Assembly: GCA_942492225.1 (NCBI GenBank)
Contig: CALODS010000024.1
Coordinates: forward strand, 1 to 64,000
Origin: JAFGTX01 sp942492225
GTDB lineage: Bacteria; Bacillota; Clostridia; Peptostreptococcales; Acidaminobacteraceae
DNA length: 64,000 nucleotides
Direction: 5' to 3'
Part shown: piece after piece, positions 10,436 to 20,414 of the stretch
How positions within the stretch are numbered: position 1 is the first letter of the stretch
Layout of the letters: the number at the start of each line of letters is the position of its first letter
Translations under genes and position numbers: made by a program
The notes under the pieces: model-generated
Seen by the model: the letters and a program-made list of their open reading frames with translations, nothing else
What the model was told of the DNA's origin: nothing
Databases searched by the model: none

Positions 10436-11395
10436 ATGAAGAGAATTGGTGTACTTACAAGTGGTGGCGATGCCCCAGGTATGAATGCTGCTATTAGAGC
10501 AGTTGTAAGAGTAGCAATTTACAATGGTTTAAAGGTTTCAGGGATAAAAAGAGGGTACGAAGGCCTCCTTGCAGGCGATATAGAAGATATGAACGTGTCT
10601 TCAGTGGGGGACATTATCCACCGCGGCGGGACAAAATTGCAATCGGCACGTTCTATGGAATTTATGACAGATGAAGGATTTGAAAAAGGTTTAAATGTGC
10701 TCAAGATGTTCCAAATAGATGGGTTAGTAGTAATAGGTGGAGATGGTTCTTTTAAAGGAGCTAAGAGACTTGCTAATGCAGGTATTCCAACAATGGGCAT
10801 CCCTGGAACCATCGATAATGATTTAGAGTATACAGATTACACAGTTGGTTTTGATACAGCGTTGAATACAGTTGTAAATGCCATTAGTAATATTAGAGAC
10901 ACTTCATCATCTCATGGACGTGTTAATATTATTGAAGTTATGGGCCGCCACTGTGGGGATATTGCCCTGCATGCTGGATTATCAGGTGGTGCCGAAAGTA
11001 TTATTATTCCTGAAATAAAAAACAGTGTTGAAAGCACTTGCAAGAAAATTTTAGAAGGAAAGAATAGAGGAAAATTGCACAGTATTGTAATTTTGGCTGA
11101 AGGGGTTGGTAAACCTTATGATTTGGCAGATTTGATTTTAAAAAATACAGGTATGGAAACACGTGTGAGTGTCATGGGACATTTACAAAGAGGTGGTACA
11201 CCATCTGCATTTGATAGATTACTTGCCAGTCGTTTCGGTGCAAGGGCTGTTGAACTTTTAATTGAAGGTAAAAAGGGTCGTGCTATAGGTATTAGTGGCA
11301 ACAAAATTATAGATATGGATATCAATGAAGCGTTAGATCTTGAAAAAACTGTTGATGAGGATTTATACGAGTTAGCAAGAGTTTTATCAATTTAA
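10436..11395 (+). CDS. pfkA: ATP-dependent 6-phosphofructokinase
   Basis: PfkA of 319 residues, the normal bacterial length, converting fructose 6-phosphate to fructose 1,6-bisphosphate. The N-terminal ATP loop (TSGGDAPGMNAAIRA), GGDGS and the catalytic GTIDNDL motif with the proton-acceptor Asp are present, as is MGRHCGDIA. It is preceded by GAGGAG and followed after 68 bp by pyk, the usual glycolytic pair in Firmicutes. Confidence 0.97.
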   Translation: MKRIGVLTSGGDAPGMNAAIRAVVRVAIYNGLKVSGIKRGYEGLLAGDIEDMNVSSVGDIIHRGGTKLQSARSMEFMTDEGFEKGLNVLKMFQIDGLVVIGGDGSFKGAKRLANAGIPTMGIPGTIDNDLEYTDYTVGFDTALNTVVNAISNIRDTSSSHGRVNIIEVMGRHCGDIALHAGLSGGAESIIIPEIKNSVESTCKKILEGKNRGKLHSIVILAEGVGKPYDLADLILKNTGMETRVSVMGHLQRGGTPSAFDRLLASRFGARAVELLIEGKKGRAIGISGNKIIDMDINEALDLEKTVDEDLYELARVLSI

Positions 11396-11463
11396 TAGAT
11401 GTTCAGCGTACGAGACTGAACACAAATAGGTGTATTTAGGGAAGAGTATTGGAGAGGTGTTTT

Positions 11464-13222
11464 ATGAAGAAAACGAAAAATTGTATGTACCATTGGACCA
11501 GCAAGTGAAGACAGAGCGATATTTATGGAACTTGTTAAAAGCGGATTAAATGTAGCAAGGTTAAACTTTTCTCATGGATCTCATGAAGAACATTTAGAAA
11601 GAATTAACATGATCAAATCAGTTCGAGAAGAATTAGGTGCACCAGTTGCCATCATGTTAGACACAAAAGGACCTGAAATCAGAACGGGTAAATTTAGTGT
11701 ACCAGTAGTTACTTTAAAAGAGGGTCAAACCTTTACATTAACAACAGAAGAATTTTTAGGTACTCAAGACAAGTGTCAAATTTCTTATGTAGGATTACCA
11801 CAGGATGTTGTTGTTGGTGACAAAATTCTTATTGATGATGGCCTGATTGAGTTAGAAGTAAGAGCAATTAATGGACCAGAGATCGAAACAGTGGTATTAA
11901 ATGCTGGTGATGTTAAAAACAACAAAGGTGTGAATGTGCCTGGTGTTAAAATCCAATTACCTGCAATAACTGAAAAAGACAAAGGCGACATCTTATTTGG
12001 TATAGAAAATGATATTGATTTCATTGCAGCATCATTTATCAGAAAATCTGCTGACGTGTTAGAAATTAGGAAAATTTTAGAAGAAAATAATGGTGAAGAT
12101 ATTCATATTATTTCTAAGATTGAAAATCAAGAAGGTGTTGATAATTTAGATGAAATATTAGCGGTTTCTGATGGTTTGATGGTTGCAAGAGGGGACTTAG
12201 GCGTTGAAATTCCAACGGAGATGGTACCTTTAGCACAAAAGGATATGATCAGAAGATGTAACTTAGAGGGTAAGCCTGTTATTACAGCAACACAAATGCT
12301 TGACTCTATGATGAGAAATCCTAGACCAACAAGAGCAGAAGCAACTGACGTTGCCAATGCAATCTATGATGGTACAGATGCAATTATGTTATCTGGTGAA
12401 ACAGCAGCAGGTAAATATCCAGTTGAGTCAGTTAAAACAATGGCGCTTATTGCACAAACGACTGAAGAGTCATTAAATTATAAACAAATTTTAAGAGATA
12501 AAGCCCATAACATTACTGAAAAAGGTGTTACTTTTGCAGTAAGTCACGCGACTTGCACAACTGCAAATGATTTAGAAGCAGCAGCGATTGTTACTGCGAC
12601 AGCATCTGGATTCACTGCTAGAAAAGTAGCGAAATTCAGACCAAAAGCACCAATTATTGCGTCTTGTACAAGTGAAAAAGTAAGAAGAAAAATCAACTTA
12701 GTATGGGGTGTGTTCTCAATTATTGCTGAAATAGCAAATAATACAGATGAAATCTTTAATACCAGTGTTGAATTAGCCAAAAAAGAAGGCTATATCAAGG
12801 CGGGCGATTTAGTCATCTTTACTGCAGGTGTTCCAGTTGGTGTTGCTGGTGCAACAAACCTTATGAAAGTTGAACTTGTTGGCGAAAATATTGTCAAAGG
12901 AACAGGTCTTGGTAAGCAAACGATTACAGGTAAAGCATGTGTTGTTAAGTCGGCTGCTGACTGTAAAGAGAAATTTAAAGAAGGCGATATCCTTGTAACA
13001 CAAGCAACAGATAAGGATATGATGGATTACATCGAAAAAGCATCTGGGCTAGTTGTAGAAGAGGGTGGTTATACTTCACATGCAGCAATTGTTGCATTGA
13101 ACCTTAAGATTCCAGCAATTATTGGCGCAAAAGATGTTACTGAAACAATCCAAGATGGAGAAACACTTACTCTAGATTCAGAAAATGGCATTTTATATGT
13201 TGGTGCAACAAGAGTAATGTAA
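11464..13222 (+). CDS. pyk: Pyruvate kinase with C-terminal PEP-utiliser-type domain (frameshift near start)
   Basis: Pyruvate kinase of about 585 residues. The barrel motifs DTKGPEIRTG, MVARGDLGVEIP and ITATQMLDSM are present, and the extra C-terminal swivelling domain typical of Bacillus and Clostridia contains GGYTSHAAIVAL. The start at ATG 11464 (MKKTK) has GGAGAGGTG upstream, but the frame shifts in the A run 11,476-11,480. Removing one A restores IVCTIGPASEDRA. Without this correction the first methionine would be at 11,525. It ends just before a strong terminator. Confidence 0.93.
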
Positions 13223-13236
13223 ATAAATAATTTAGG

Positions 13237-13270
13237 AGAAGTTGAGCGTGCTCAACTTCTTTTTTTTTTA
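13237..13270 (+). terminator. Rho-independent terminator after pyk
   Basis: Ten-bp stem AGAAGTTGAG / CTCAACTTCT with a four-base loop, followed by a run of about ten T. Confidence 0.93.
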
Positions 13271-13314
13271 ATAAAGAAATGTTATAGTGGTACTAGAAAA
13301 AAACGGAGGAAACT

Positions 13315-13725
13315 ATGCACGTAGACATTAATATTACACCAAGATATGCTGAAACCGATCAAATGGGTGTCATCTATCATGGCAATTACTTTACATATTT
13401 TGAAGTTGCAAGAACTGGCTTCTTCAAACATTTTGGATACTCTTACAAATTGATGGAAGAAAGAGGTGTGATGCTTCCCGTTATTGATGTAAGCTGCCAG
13501 TATAAAAAACCAATACTTTATGATGATGAAATAATTGTTCGCACCACTGTGGATACGGTGAAAGGAATCAGAATCAAAATGAAGTATGAGATTATAAGAA
13601 CGACAACAAAAGAATTGCTAGCAACAGGATCTACAACGCATGCCTTTGTAGATTTAGAGCTAAAACCTATTCGGTTTAATCGTTTAGATGAGGCGCTTAA
13701 AAAAATTATTGAAGCGTGTTTATAA
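13315..13725 (+). CDS. Acyl-CoA thioesterase, 4HBT/YbgC type
   Basis: Hot-dog fold thioesterase of 136 residues. The N-terminal motif YAETDQMGVIYHGNYFTYFE carries the family's catalytic Asp and the HxNY element. It likely hydrolyses short acyl-CoA thioesters; the precise substrate is unknown. The start is behind GGAGG, and an aldo/keto reductase follows after 29 bp. Confidence 0.9.
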   Translation: MHVDINITPRYAETDQMGVIYHGNYFTYFEVARTGFFKHFGYSYKLMEERGVMLPVIDVSCQYKKPILYDDEIIVRTTVDTVKGIRIKMKYEIIRTTTKELLATGSTTHAFVDLELKPIRFNRLDEALKKIIEACL

Positions 13726-13754
13726 ATAACTAAGAAACTATTGGGGGATTCATA

Positions 13755-14786
13755 ATGAGAAAAAGAATATTGGGTAGAACAGGACTTGAAGTGGCTGAAG
13801 TTGGATTTGGAGGTATTCCAATCCAACGTGTTAATGCCGATACAACAAAAGCATTATTGGACGCAAGTTTGAATGCGGGAATAAATTTTATTGACTCTGC
13901 AAGAGGCTATACTATTAGTGAAGCACTTATAGGTAAAGCCATTGAAGGAAAAAGAGATCAGTGGATTATAGCAACGAAATCAACCGCTCGTGACTATGAG
14001 ACGATGAAGGCTGATGTTGATATAAGCTTAAAAAATCTTAGAACCGATTACATTGATTTATATCAATTTCATTTTGTCAAAACGGAAGAACATTTAGACA
14101 TGATTTTATCAGAAAATGGTGCGTTAAAGGCACTTTTAGAAGCAAAAGAAGCAGGCAAAATTGGACATATTGGTATTACAAGTCATAGTGCAGATATCCT
14201 AAAAATTGCTTTAGAAAAGGATTGTTTTGAAACCATACAATTCCCTTACAATCCTGTAGAGACACAAGGTGAAGGAATTTTTGAATTAGCAAATCAAAAA
14301 AATGTCGGTGTTATTTTGATGAAACCTATTGCTGGTGGTGCAATACGACAAGGTGAAGTGAGCATCAAGTATGTCTTAAATAATCCCAATGTAACCGTTG
14401 CTATCCCAGGAATGGATTCTCTTGAACAAGTAGAAAAAAATTCTAAGGTCGCAAAAGAAGATTTAACGTTAACAGCAGAAGAACTTAATATCATAAAAGA
14501 AATCAAAGAAGAATTGGACGGAGGTTTTTGTAGACGCTGTAACTATTGTGCACCATGTACGCAAGGGATTGATATTCCGCTACAATTTGTAGTAGAAGGA
14601 TACCTAATGCGTTATAATTTACAAGATTGGGCGAATGATCGTTTCAATAGTTTGGAAGTGAAGTCAGATGATTGCGTACAATGTGGTGCTTGTGAAACAA
14701 GATGCCCATACGACTTGCCAATTGGTGAGATGATGCAACGGGTGTCCAAAAATTTTAAATCCTATGACGATAGTTTAAAGAAATAG
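13755..14786 (+). CDS. Aldo/keto reductase with C-terminal 4Fe-4S ferredoxin domain
   Basis: Protein of 343 residues. The aldo/keto reductase barrel covers about residues 1-250 (GRTGLEVAEVGFGGIPI, FIDSARGY). It is followed by cysteine clusters RRCNYCAPCTQG and DDCVQCGACETRCPYDLP, which fit a 4Fe-4S binding tail. Proteins of this build are common in anaerobes and usually annotated as iron-sulfur aldo/keto reductases of unknown substrate. GGGGGAT precedes ATG 13755. Confidence 0.92.
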   Translation: MRKRILGRTGLEVAEVGFGGIPIQRVNADTTKALLDASLNAGINFIDSARGYTISEALIGKAIEGKRDQWIIATKSTARDYETMKADVDISLKNLRTDYIDLYQFHFVKTEEHLDMILSENGALKALLEAKEAGKIGHIGITSHSADILKIALEKDCFETIQFPYNPVETQGEGIFELANQKNVGVILMKPIAGGAIRQGEVSIKYVLNNPNVTVAIPGMDSLEQVEKNSKVAKEDLTLTAEELNIIKEIKEELDGGFCRRCNYCAPCTQGIDIPLQFVVEGYLMRYNLQDWANDRFNSLEVKSDDCVQCGACETRCPYDLPIGEMMQRVSKNFKSYDDSLKK

Positions 14787-14807
14787 TTTTAACAATCAAA
14801 AATAGAA

Positions 14808-14843
14808 AAGACGTACGCTCTGATGAGAATACGTCTTATTTTT
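14808..14843. terminator. Bidirectional terminator between convergent genes
   Basis: Eight-bp stem AAGACGTA / TACGTCTT flanked by A-rich and T-rich tracts, so it can serve the plus-strand reductase and the minus-strand GerMN gene. Confidence 0.85.
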
Positions 14844-14860
14844 TATTATAAGTGATTAAA

Positions 14861-16237
14861 TTAATTGATTGGATTTAAGAAACGATTTGATTGAAGTGGT
14901 TTCCCAAGAGGAACATGTCCAATCATACCAGTCGTATGTGTATCGGTTGTTATTACAAGCTCCTTAACAGATGGCAATGAAGTAAGAGTTTGCACGATAC
15001 TATTCATCATCAACACTTGTAGAGCAGGTGCATCCGCATATGCAGTATATAATTCATCTGAAAGGACGAGTGATAAAGTTGTCCCATCTTGTGATTGACT
15101 TACAATTTCGACAGTATTAGGAAGAGTAGCCGTTAATACACCCTTAGTTCCAATGGGTTGATTCATCGTTTTTAATAAGTTGAATAACGTTTCTACAGTT
15201 TCCTGATCATCCTCTACATCTATAGGCACAAGATAACTATGACCATTGTAATCATAATAATTGACATATGCATAAACCTTATAATCACCATTGTAGATTG
15301 TTTTAAGTGGCAAGCCATTAATAAAATTTCCATTTTGTCGATCATTTGCATAGAACACCAAATTATCAACATAACCAATATCTGTTAACGTCTTTACAAT
15401 AGCCTCTGCAAGAAGCTTGTTTTCCGGATTCGTATGATCAAACTTCATAATTTCTTGTCCGGTTAAATAACAAGAAAGCACTCTATCATTTAAGTAAACC
15501 TTAGGTAACTTTGGAAAGAGAACGTCTTGTGCAAAAATACGATCATTACTAGGTGGTTCATAACTTAATGCAGAAATAGTGTTTCTAATGAATTTAGAAG
15601 AATTATTAAGTTTTTTTGTGACCGGTATTAAAAATTCTTTGGTTTCATTTAAATAGTATACTTGGGTATATATCTGAGTTTTGCTGACTTCAGCTATAGC
15701 GGGTGAATACTCGACATCAGGATAGTAAGTCAAGTCAAATAATATGTTGTCATCAATGGATAATTGAGCATCTTCCAAAGCAAGTGTAATATTGTAACTG
15801 CCAATGAAATAGCCAGTCTCATCAGTCGAAAAATCAAGAGGTAACTTATAACGCCATTCTCCGCTATTCAACGGTTCTACTTCCACAGCATCTTTTACAA
15901 GATAAGCTGATAATGGAAAGACTTGTTCTTCTAATTGATCAAAAATAGTGATCTTAGTTTGTGACTGTAATATATCTAATTGGTCATCGGTCAATTTCAT
16001 TGATGAATCCAAGGTAATATTGACAATTGTTGGATTGTTAAGGACTTCTTTAGTTACTGGAATATAACGTAGGGTGGCGACTTCTATAACCTCAGTGTCA
16101 TCAGTTGAATCAGATTCTGTGGACACTTTATCCCAAGGCTTAATTAAGTCAAATGATAACAAGCTTGTATTAACTGGAATTGCGTTGAGTGTGTATGCGA
16201 TGAGAATGACAATTAGAATATTGACAAGACCTCTCAT
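14861..16237 (-). CDS. GerMN-domain protein (spore germination/sporulation type)
   Basis: Secreted or membrane-anchored protein of 458 residues with an N-terminal hydrophobic signal (about residues 3-20) but no lipobox Cys. Two GerMN-like units are visible in the C-terminal half: one around LLAEAIVKTL, and the last around LVLSDELYTAY and LQVLMMNSIVQTLTSLP, which matches the GerMN consensus. GerM acts in sporulation and germination in Bacillus, suggesting a spore-forming ancestry. GGGGG lies before ATG 16237. Confidence 0.75.
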   Translation of the reverse strand: MRGLVNILIVILIAYTLNAIPVNTSLLSFDLIKPWDKVSTESDSTDDTEVIEVATLRYIPVTKEVLNNPTIVNITLDSSMKLTDDQLDILQSQTKITIFDQLEEQVFPLSAYLVKDAVEVEPLNSGEWRYKLPLDFSTDETGYFIGSYNITLALEDAQLSIDDNILFDLTYYPDVEYSPAIAEVSKTQIYTQVYYLNETKEFLIPVTKKLNNSSKFIRNTISALSYEPPSNDRIFAQDVLFPKLPKVYLNDRVLSCYLTGQEIMKFDHTNPENKLLAEAIVKTLTDIGYVDNLVFYANDRQNGNFINGLPLKTIYNGDYKVYAYVNYYDYNGHSYLVPIDVEDDQETVETLFNLLKTMNQPIGTKGVLTATLPNTVEIVSQSQDGTTLSLVLSDELYTAYADAPALQVLMMNSIVQTLTSLPSVKELVITTDTHTTGMIGHVPLGKPLQSNRFLNPIN

Positions 16238-16389
16238 TTTGTAGCCCCCTTTTTATAATTTTATTCTAGGTATATCTACTATTATTATATAGAAAAAAAT
16301 GATATTAATCTATGACAAAACGTTAATTTTTAAAGGAAAACGTCCCACATAGTTAATCGGTTAAAACTGATAAAAGTTTAGTTACCTTT

Positions 16390-16686
16390 ATATTATTCAT
16401 GGCCACAGTGATCATATGGGTGATGTTGTAGAAATTGCAAAGGCGTCAGGTGCAACGATTGTCGCATGAAGCTATAGATGTGGCTCTTCTGCCGATTGGT
16501 GGAAATTTTACCATGGACATAGAAGATGCCATACGGGCAGTGACGTTTATTAAACCTAAAGTAGCAATTCCGATACACTATAACACGTTTGAAGTGATAA
16601 AGAAAAATCCGCAGTTATTTATTAATGGACTACCTAAAGATGTAAAAGGACATGTTCTCCAAGTCGGGGATAACTATCAAATTTAA
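16390..16686 (+). pseudogene. Remnant of UPF0173 metallo-beta-lactamase-fold hydrolase
   Basis: Two pieces of a UPF0173 (YtkL-like) metal-dependent hydrolase are joined. The first, HGHSDHMGDVVEIAK, ends at a stop near 16,468; the second begins in another frame at HEAIDVALLPIGGNF and runs to VGDNYQI. The N-terminal strands and roughly 100 central residues of the family are missing, so this is an internally deleted gene. The C-terminal part still carries the metal-binding IPIHYNT motif. Confidence 0.8.
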
Positions 16687-16973
16687 TTATCAGTAAATGT
16701 AATTAAGTACAACTAGAAAATTAAATATTTTTTATGAAAAAAGATTAATATTATTTTATGAAAAAAGTCAATTAAAATGAATATCACTTCGAAAGGATAA
16801 TTATATATGTTAAAAAAATAGCCATTGATTTCACATATATGAAATATGATGTTTTTTATAGAAAAAAGTTGAGGCAGAAGAAAATATTTATTAGGAATTA
16901 CCTTATTTTAAAACTATTTTGTATGGTATAATGATGGCGTAAAAGCTCGAAGATATTGTAGAGATATTTTAAA
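16687..16973. other. Intergenic region upstream of tdh
   Basis: No gene is visible. It is A+T-rich and contains a direct repeat of TTTTATGAAAAAAG at about 16,730 and 16,755. An extended -10 element (TGGTATAAT) closes the region at 16,924-16,932. Confidence 0.5.
16924..16932 (+). promoter_or_regulatory. Extended -10 promoter element for tdh
   Basis: TGG directly before a consensus TATAAT, 59 bp ahead of ATG 16992; the -35 region is weak. Confidence 0.5.
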
Positions 16974-16991
16974 ATGTGGGAGGCAACAACG

Positions 16992-18023
16992 ATGAAAATG
17001 AAAGCGTTAGTAAAAAAATACGCAAAAGAAGGCCTTTGGTTAGAAGAAGTAGATAAACCAGAGCCAGGTCAATTTGATTGCTTAATCAAAATCAAAAAAA
17101 CTGCAATTTGTGGTACTGACGTTCATATCTATAACTGGGATGAATGGTCACAAGCGACAATTCCAGTACCAATGACAATTGGTCACGAATTTGTTGGAGA
17201 AATTGTAGAAATCGGTTCAGGTGTTACAGACTTTAAAGTAGGAGATCTTGTATCGGGTGAGGGTCACATAGTTTGTGGTCACTGTAGAAATTGTCTAGCT
17301 GGTAGACGTCATCTTTGTAAAAATACAGAAGGCGTTGGCGTTAACAGAACAGGAATCTTTGCAGAATATGCAGTTTTTCCAATGACAAACATCTGGTTAG
17401 TTGATAAAAGCATTCCAGAAGATGTGGTAAGTATGATGGATGCCCTTGGTAATGCAGTACATACTGCTTTATCATTTGATTTATTAGGTGAAGACGTTCT
17501 TATAACAGGTGCTGGTCCAATCGGTATCATGGCTTGTGCAATTGCTAAACATGCAGGTGCTAAGCATATTGTTGCGACAGATGTGAATGAATATAGATTG
17601 GGTCTTGCTAAGGAACTTGGCGCAACAAGAGTTGTAAACCCAATGAAAGAAAAACTTAAAGATGTCATGGCAGAATTAGGCATGAAAGAAGGTTTTGATG
17701 TTGGTTTAGAAATGTCAGGTAACGCTTCTGCATTCCAAGACATGATTGAAAATATGTTCCACGGTGGAAAAATTGCAATGCTAGGCATTCAAGGTCCAGA
17801 TACGCAAGTAGACTGGAACAAAGTAGTATTCAAATGCTTACACATCAAAGGTATCTATGGTAGAGAAATGTTTGAAACGTGGTACAAAATGTCGGCTATG
17901 TTACAATCAGGACTTGATGTATCAGGTGTGATTACACACAAATACCATTATACTGAATTCGAAAAAGGATTTGATGCAATGAGAAGTGGTCAATCTGGAA
18001 AAGTTATTCTTGAGTGGGATTAA
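16992..18023 (+). CDS. tdh: L-threonine 3-dehydrogenase
   Basis: Zinc-dependent medium-chain dehydrogenase of 343 residues that oxidises L-threonine to 2-amino-3-ketobutyrate with NAD. Visible are the catalytic zinc ligands (CGTDVH, GHEF), the four-Cys structural zinc loop (CGHCRNC and the Cys before KNTEG) and the Rossmann motif GAGPIG. ATG 16992 is chosen because GGGAGG is 8 bp upstream; an in-frame ATG at 16974 lies before that site. The usual partner kbl is not adjacent. Confidence 0.93.
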   Translation: MKMKALVKKYAKEGLWLEEVDKPEPGQFDCLIKIKKTAICGTDVHIYNWDEWSQATIPVPMTIGHEFVGEIVEIGSGVTDFKVGDLVSGEGHIVCGHCRNCLAGRRHLCKNTEGVGVNRTGIFAEYAVFPMTNIWLVDKSIPEDVVSMMDALGNAVHTALSFDLLGEDVLITGAGPIGIMACAIAKHAGAKHIVATDVNEYRLGLAKELGATRVVNPMKEKLKDVMAELGMKEGFDVGLEMSGNASAFQDMIENMFHGGKIAMLGIQGPDTQVDWNKVVFKCLHIKGIYGREMFETWYKMSAMLQSGLDVSGVITHKYHYTEFEKGFDAMRSGQSGKVILEWD

Positions 18024-18038
18024 AAACAATTGATAGAT

Positions 18039-18066
18039 AAAGCGAATCTTCGGATTCGCTTTTTTA
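18039..18066 (+). terminator. Rho-independent terminator after tdh
   Basis: Stem AAAGCGAATC / GATTCGCTTT with a TTCG tetraloop, followed by T residues. Confidence 0.92.
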
Positions 18067-18084
18067 ATTATTATGAAACAGTGC

Positions 18085-18915
18085 TTATCTTTTTCCAACA
18101 GGAATCTGAATTTCTGTGACATAATCCTTTTCTACTTTAGCTGCCCAAGCAGTGATTAGAGGAATTTCTATGGCGTCCCCAATAATTTCATAACCATGTT
18201 CATGAATAAATTCAATGATTGGATTGTAAGATTCATATGTTTTTTCATAAAGACCATAATGCAACATAGAAACATAGGTGCCACTGTCTAAAATATGCTC
18301 TTTTTCATGTCCTCTATACTGATCAATAAAGATAAAAGTACTGTTGATGTCAGCGAAATCATTATGTTTAAACGATTTATAATTTACAGTGACACCTTCT
18401 ATAGAATGGCTGTAATGTGCATAAGTGGTACTATTACTCACAAAAAGATTTAATTTTTTGATTGCAAAGGGAACGTCAAAATCATTTTTAGAAGTAATCT
18501 TAATGGGTTCTTTAAGAATATAGCGTTCCTCCTTATGACTAATTTTTATGCCTTCATACCACTCAAAAGAATTGAGATAATCTAATTCATCAATTTTATT
18601 GGTAATCTTATTTTTAGTGCGTTCTAAGTGCTTAATACGATCCTCTAAGACAGCTGTTTGTCTTTTTAACAAAACAATACTGTCAACAATAGATGGTTTT
18701 TGTAGGTATGCCTGAATGGCATCAAGTGATAAACCAGTATCTTTTAAAGAAACAATAACGTCTAATTTATCAATATCCTCAAAGGTGTAGTAGCGATAAC
18801 CATTCTCTGCAGTTGCAGATGGTTTTAGGAGTCCTATTCGATCATAATGTATAAGTGTCTGCTTAGAGAGATTAAAATAACTTGCCAACGTACCAATTAA
18901 AATTTTATTTTTCAT
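18085..18915 (-). CDS. MerR-family regulator with GyrI-like effector domain
   Basis: Protein of 276 residues. The winged-helix MerR DNA-binding domain is at the N-terminus (ASYFNLSKQTLIHYDRIGLL, then YRYYTFEDI), followed by a dimerisation helix (about 75-120) and an effector-binding domain ending in EIQIPVGK. BltR/BmrR-type members of this build respond to drugs and activate efflux pumps. It is divergent from the MATE gene, with a dyad operator between them. AAGGAG precedes its ATG. Confidence 0.88.
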   Translation of the reverse strand: MKNKILIGTLASYFNLSKQTLIHYDRIGLLKPSATAENGYRYYTFEDIDKLDVIVSLKDTGLSLDAIQAYLQKPSIVDSIVLLKRQTAVLEDRIKHLERTKNKITNKIDELDYLNSFEWYEGIKISHKEERYILKEPIKITSKNDFDVPFAIKKLNLFVSNSTTYAHYSHSIEGVTVNYKSFKHNDFADINSTFIFIDQYRGHEKEHILDSGTYVSMLHYGLYEKTYESYNPIIEFIHEHGYEIIGDAIEIPLITAWAAKVEKDYVTEIQIPVGKR

Positions 18916-18924
18916 AATAACTCC

Positions 18925-18958
18925 TTGACCTTATAGTAACTATATGGTTTATTATAAC
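18925..18958 (+). promoter_or_regulatory. MerR-type operator within the MATE promoter
   Basis: Imperfect dyad from ACC at 18,928 to GGT at 18,948 (ACCTTATAGT / ACTATATGGT), one mismatch per arm, overlapping TTGACC (18,925-18,930) and an AT-rich -10 region (up to 18,958) with overlong spacing. This is the classic layout of a MerR-activated promoter. Confidence 0.65.
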
Positions 18959-18983
18959 ACTATTGATTCAAAGGAGGAAAAAA

Positions 18984-20342
18984 ATGTTTTCAGAAAAATG
19001 GACGTACAAAAAGTTTTGGGCATACGTATTACCATCAGTACTCAGTATGTTATTTATTTCGTTATATACAATAGTGGATGGGTTATTTGTTGCAAGATAT
19101 GTTGGGACGAAGGCTCTTGCAGCAGTCAATATAACACATCCAATCTATAATTTAGGGTTTGGTGTTGCAATTATGCTTTCAGTAGGAGGAAGTGCACTTA
19201 TTTCTATTGCCCTTGGCGAGGGGAATAAGGAACAAGCAAATAATAATTTCTCTCTGATATCTGTTGTTATTGCAACCTTATGCACAATTATTTCGATTCT
19301 AGGTTTATCAAACTTGGATGGCATTTTAAAACTTCTAGGAGTCAGTCAAGAATTGTACGCAAATGCAGCGATTTATGCCAGAATATTATTGATCGCTATT
19401 CCTTTTTTAGGCATTAAAATAAGTTTTGAGTATTTTTTAAGAGTGGATGATTGTGCAAACTTAAGTCTTCTTGTGACGGTTATTGGTGGTGTCATCAATA
19501 TGATACTGGATTATATATTTATTGCCAAATTGGGATGGGGAATAGCAGGTGCAGGTTATGCAACTGTCCTTGGTATCGTTATGTCTGCATTAATAGGTGC
19601 GATACATTTTTTTCACAAACCGAAACATATTCGTTATATAATGCCGCATATGGATATTAAGTTCTTAAGGGACGCGTCTATCAATGGTTCATCAGAAATG
19701 GTCACAGAACTTTCTGGTGCTATAACGGCCATATTATTTAATATTACATTGATCCAATTTGCTGGTGCAGAAGGTGTTGCTGCCAACTCGGTATTGATGT
19801 ATATACTTTTTATTTTTATCGCGGTTTCTATAGGTGTGACGATGGGCGTTCAGCCTGCGATAAGCTATAGTTATGGTGCAAAAAATAATGAAATGATTCG
19901 TGATATTATGAAAAAATCAATTGTAGTGATTGGCTCTTTATCAGCAATAACATTTCTTTTGATTCAGGCCTTTGGCTATTATCCCGTTCAACTATTTTTA
20001 AAAAATGATGTGGCGACAGCAAGACTTGCAACCAATGGCCTTAAAATATTTTCAATAGCCATATTAATTGGTGGAATGAATATACTTGGTAGCGGGTATT
20101 TTACAGCGATTAACAATGGGAAAATATCAGCGATTATTTCATTCTCTAGATCTATTATATTACTCATTCCTGCGATACTTTTTTTGCCGAAAGTATTTGG
20201 TCTCAATGGCATATGGATGGCTATTCCTTTAGCAGAAATAGGGACAATTATCTTGACGGGGTATTTCTTTAAAAAAGATAAAATAACTTTATCAATCCCT
20301 CAAATAAGCATTGAAAAATCAGAAGAAGAAATTGCCTCTTAA
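18984..20342 (+). CDS. MATE-family multidrug efflux transporter
   Basis: Membrane protein of 452 residues with about 12 hydrophobic segments and the MATE duplication (PSVLSMLFISLYTIVDG in the first half, ITLIQFAGAEGVAANSVLMY in the second). Likely exports drugs or metabolites in exchange for Na+ or H+. ATG 18984 follows AAAGGAGG. The divergent MerR-type regulator and the intervening dyad suggest inducible expression. Confidence 0.9.
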   Translation: MFSEKWTYKKFWAYVLPSVLSMLFISLYTIVDGLFVARYVGTKALAAVNITHPIYNLGFGVAIMLSVGGSALISIALGEGNKEQANNNFSLISVVIATLCTIISILGLSNLDGILKLLGVSQELYANAAIYARILLIAIPFLGIKISFEYFLRVDDCANLSLLVTVIGGVINMILDYIFIAKLGWGIAGAGYATVLGIVMSALIGAIHFFHKPKHIRYIMPHMDIKFLRDASINGSSEMVTELSGAITAILFNITLIQFAGAEGVAANSVLMYILFIFIAVSIGVTMGVQPAISYSYGAKNNEMIRDIMKKSIVVIGSLSAITFLLIQAFGYYPVQLFLKNDVATARLATNGLKIFSIAILIGGMNILGSGYFTAINNGKISAIISFSRSIILLIPAILFLPKVFGLNGIWMAIPLAEIGTIILTGYFFKKDKITLSIPQISIEKSEEEIAS

Positions 20343-20414
20343 AGCTTTCTTTGTACCTCAATAAAGTTTTGTGATAGAATGTATTAGTTATAAAGAAGAG
20401 AGGAAATATATATA

